From: Enterococcus hulanensis
Lineage (GTDB): Bacteria; Bacillota; Bacilli; Lactobacillales; Enterococcaceae
Direction: 5' to 3'
Length of the DNA stretch: 64,000 nt
Assembly (NCBI RefSeq): GCF_005405485.1
Contig: NZ_BJED01000009.1
Location: 62,001-126,000, forward strand
Each line of letters begins with the position of its first letter. Positions within the stretch are counted from its first letter, which is position 1. Positions 63,842 through 64,000 of the stretch are shown here, one piece after another. Below the pieces are notes generated by a model. That model had not been told where the DNA came from. It was given only the letters and a program-made list of their open reading frames with translations, and ran no database searches. The translations under genes were made by a program, and so were the position numbers.

Positions 63842-64000
63842 TTAGTTAAATGTCAAAAATATATTTTTACACAAAAGAATGATTTCCAAGAAGAATGTGC
63901 TGCAAGTAAAACCTAAAGCAATTGCTATCATCAAAATCACAAGTCTTACCTGTGTTTCCTTGAACGCCTTAAAAAAATTTTCTATGCGCAATGATCTTAA
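63842..64000 (-). CDS. DUF1146 family membrane protein (truncated by window edge)
   Basis: The reading frame enters at the right edge and stops at 63842-63844. Fifty-two visible residues include [20 protein letters not shown], then [20 protein letters not shown], typical of the second half of DUF1146/YwzB proteins with one transmembrane helix. The start codon is outside the window. In Firmicutes YwzB lies between the ATP synthase operon and murA, so the atp genes probably follow to the right (inference). Confidence 0.8.
   Translation of the reverse strand, partial: LRSLRIENFFKAFKETQVRLVILMIAIALGFTCSTFFLEIILLCKNIFLTFN

Overview
The window looks like a low-GC Firmicutes chromosome, most likely Enterococcus. 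The strongest evidence is the gene order hprK-lgt-gpsA-galU, liaX-liaY-liaZ, phoU-pstB-pstB-pstA-pstC, ftsEX-prfB-secA-hpf-comFC/comFA and divergent ccpA/pepQ, which matches what I recall of enterococcal chromosomes. A LiaX-type protein next to phoU is especially typical. The species cannot be fixed from the sequence alone. No insertion sequence, prophage, CRISPR array or rRNA operon is visible. This is mostly core chromosome with small accessory pockets.

Layout. 1-11.6 kb: trxB, yneF, the proline pair proBA, endonuclease IV, an AEC-family carrier, tyrS divergent from a class A penicillin-binding protein, a DUF2829 (Tad2-family) small gene coupled to an SDR reductase, and a queuosine-precursor transporter behind a class II preQ1 riboswitch. 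11.6-18.7 kb: the trehalose locus (treP-treC, divergent treR, two matching operators and cre-like sites), then ccpA divergent from pepQ. 18.7-25 kb: regulators, a YtxH/DUF948 pair, and the hprK-lgt-gpsA-galU run. 25-35 kb: the liaXYZ envelope-stress operon and the phosphate system. pstS is separated from pstCABB-phoU by an AraC-VOC-Cdd1 trio, and a PhoP-box-like pair lies before pstC. 35-47 kb: cardiolipin synthase, a GNAT enzyme and an SMR exporter, then ftsEX, prfB (programmed frameshift), secA, hpf and comFA/comFC. 47-55.5 kb: a YigZ protein, a NagR-like GntR regulator, a 1413-residue CoA-activase-like protein divergent from a TetR regulator, a 56-residue small gene, and an XRE regulator with 18 unbroken pentapeptide repeats. 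55.5-64 kb: tRNA-Gln and tRNA-Tyr, DUF2969, the livJHMGF branched-chain amino-acid importer with a CBS-ACT gene and a near-perfect CodY box, yidD, epuA, murA and a truncated DUF1146 gene.

How the parts fit. HprK phosphorylates HPr, which is the CcpA co-repressor, and cre-like sites lie at the ccpA/pepQ and tre promoters, so both halves of catabolite repression and a target are here. LiaXYZ, cardiolipin synthase, MurA, the PBP and FtsEX form an envelope-homeostasis theme.

The most unusual non-coding feature is a family of about 125-160 bp intergenic repeat units in three arrays (25.2-25.6, 30.3-30.5 and 35.1-35.5 kb). All have the same orientation and carry a small hairpin. A separate 135 bp imperfect palindrome lies at 38.1-38.2 kb.
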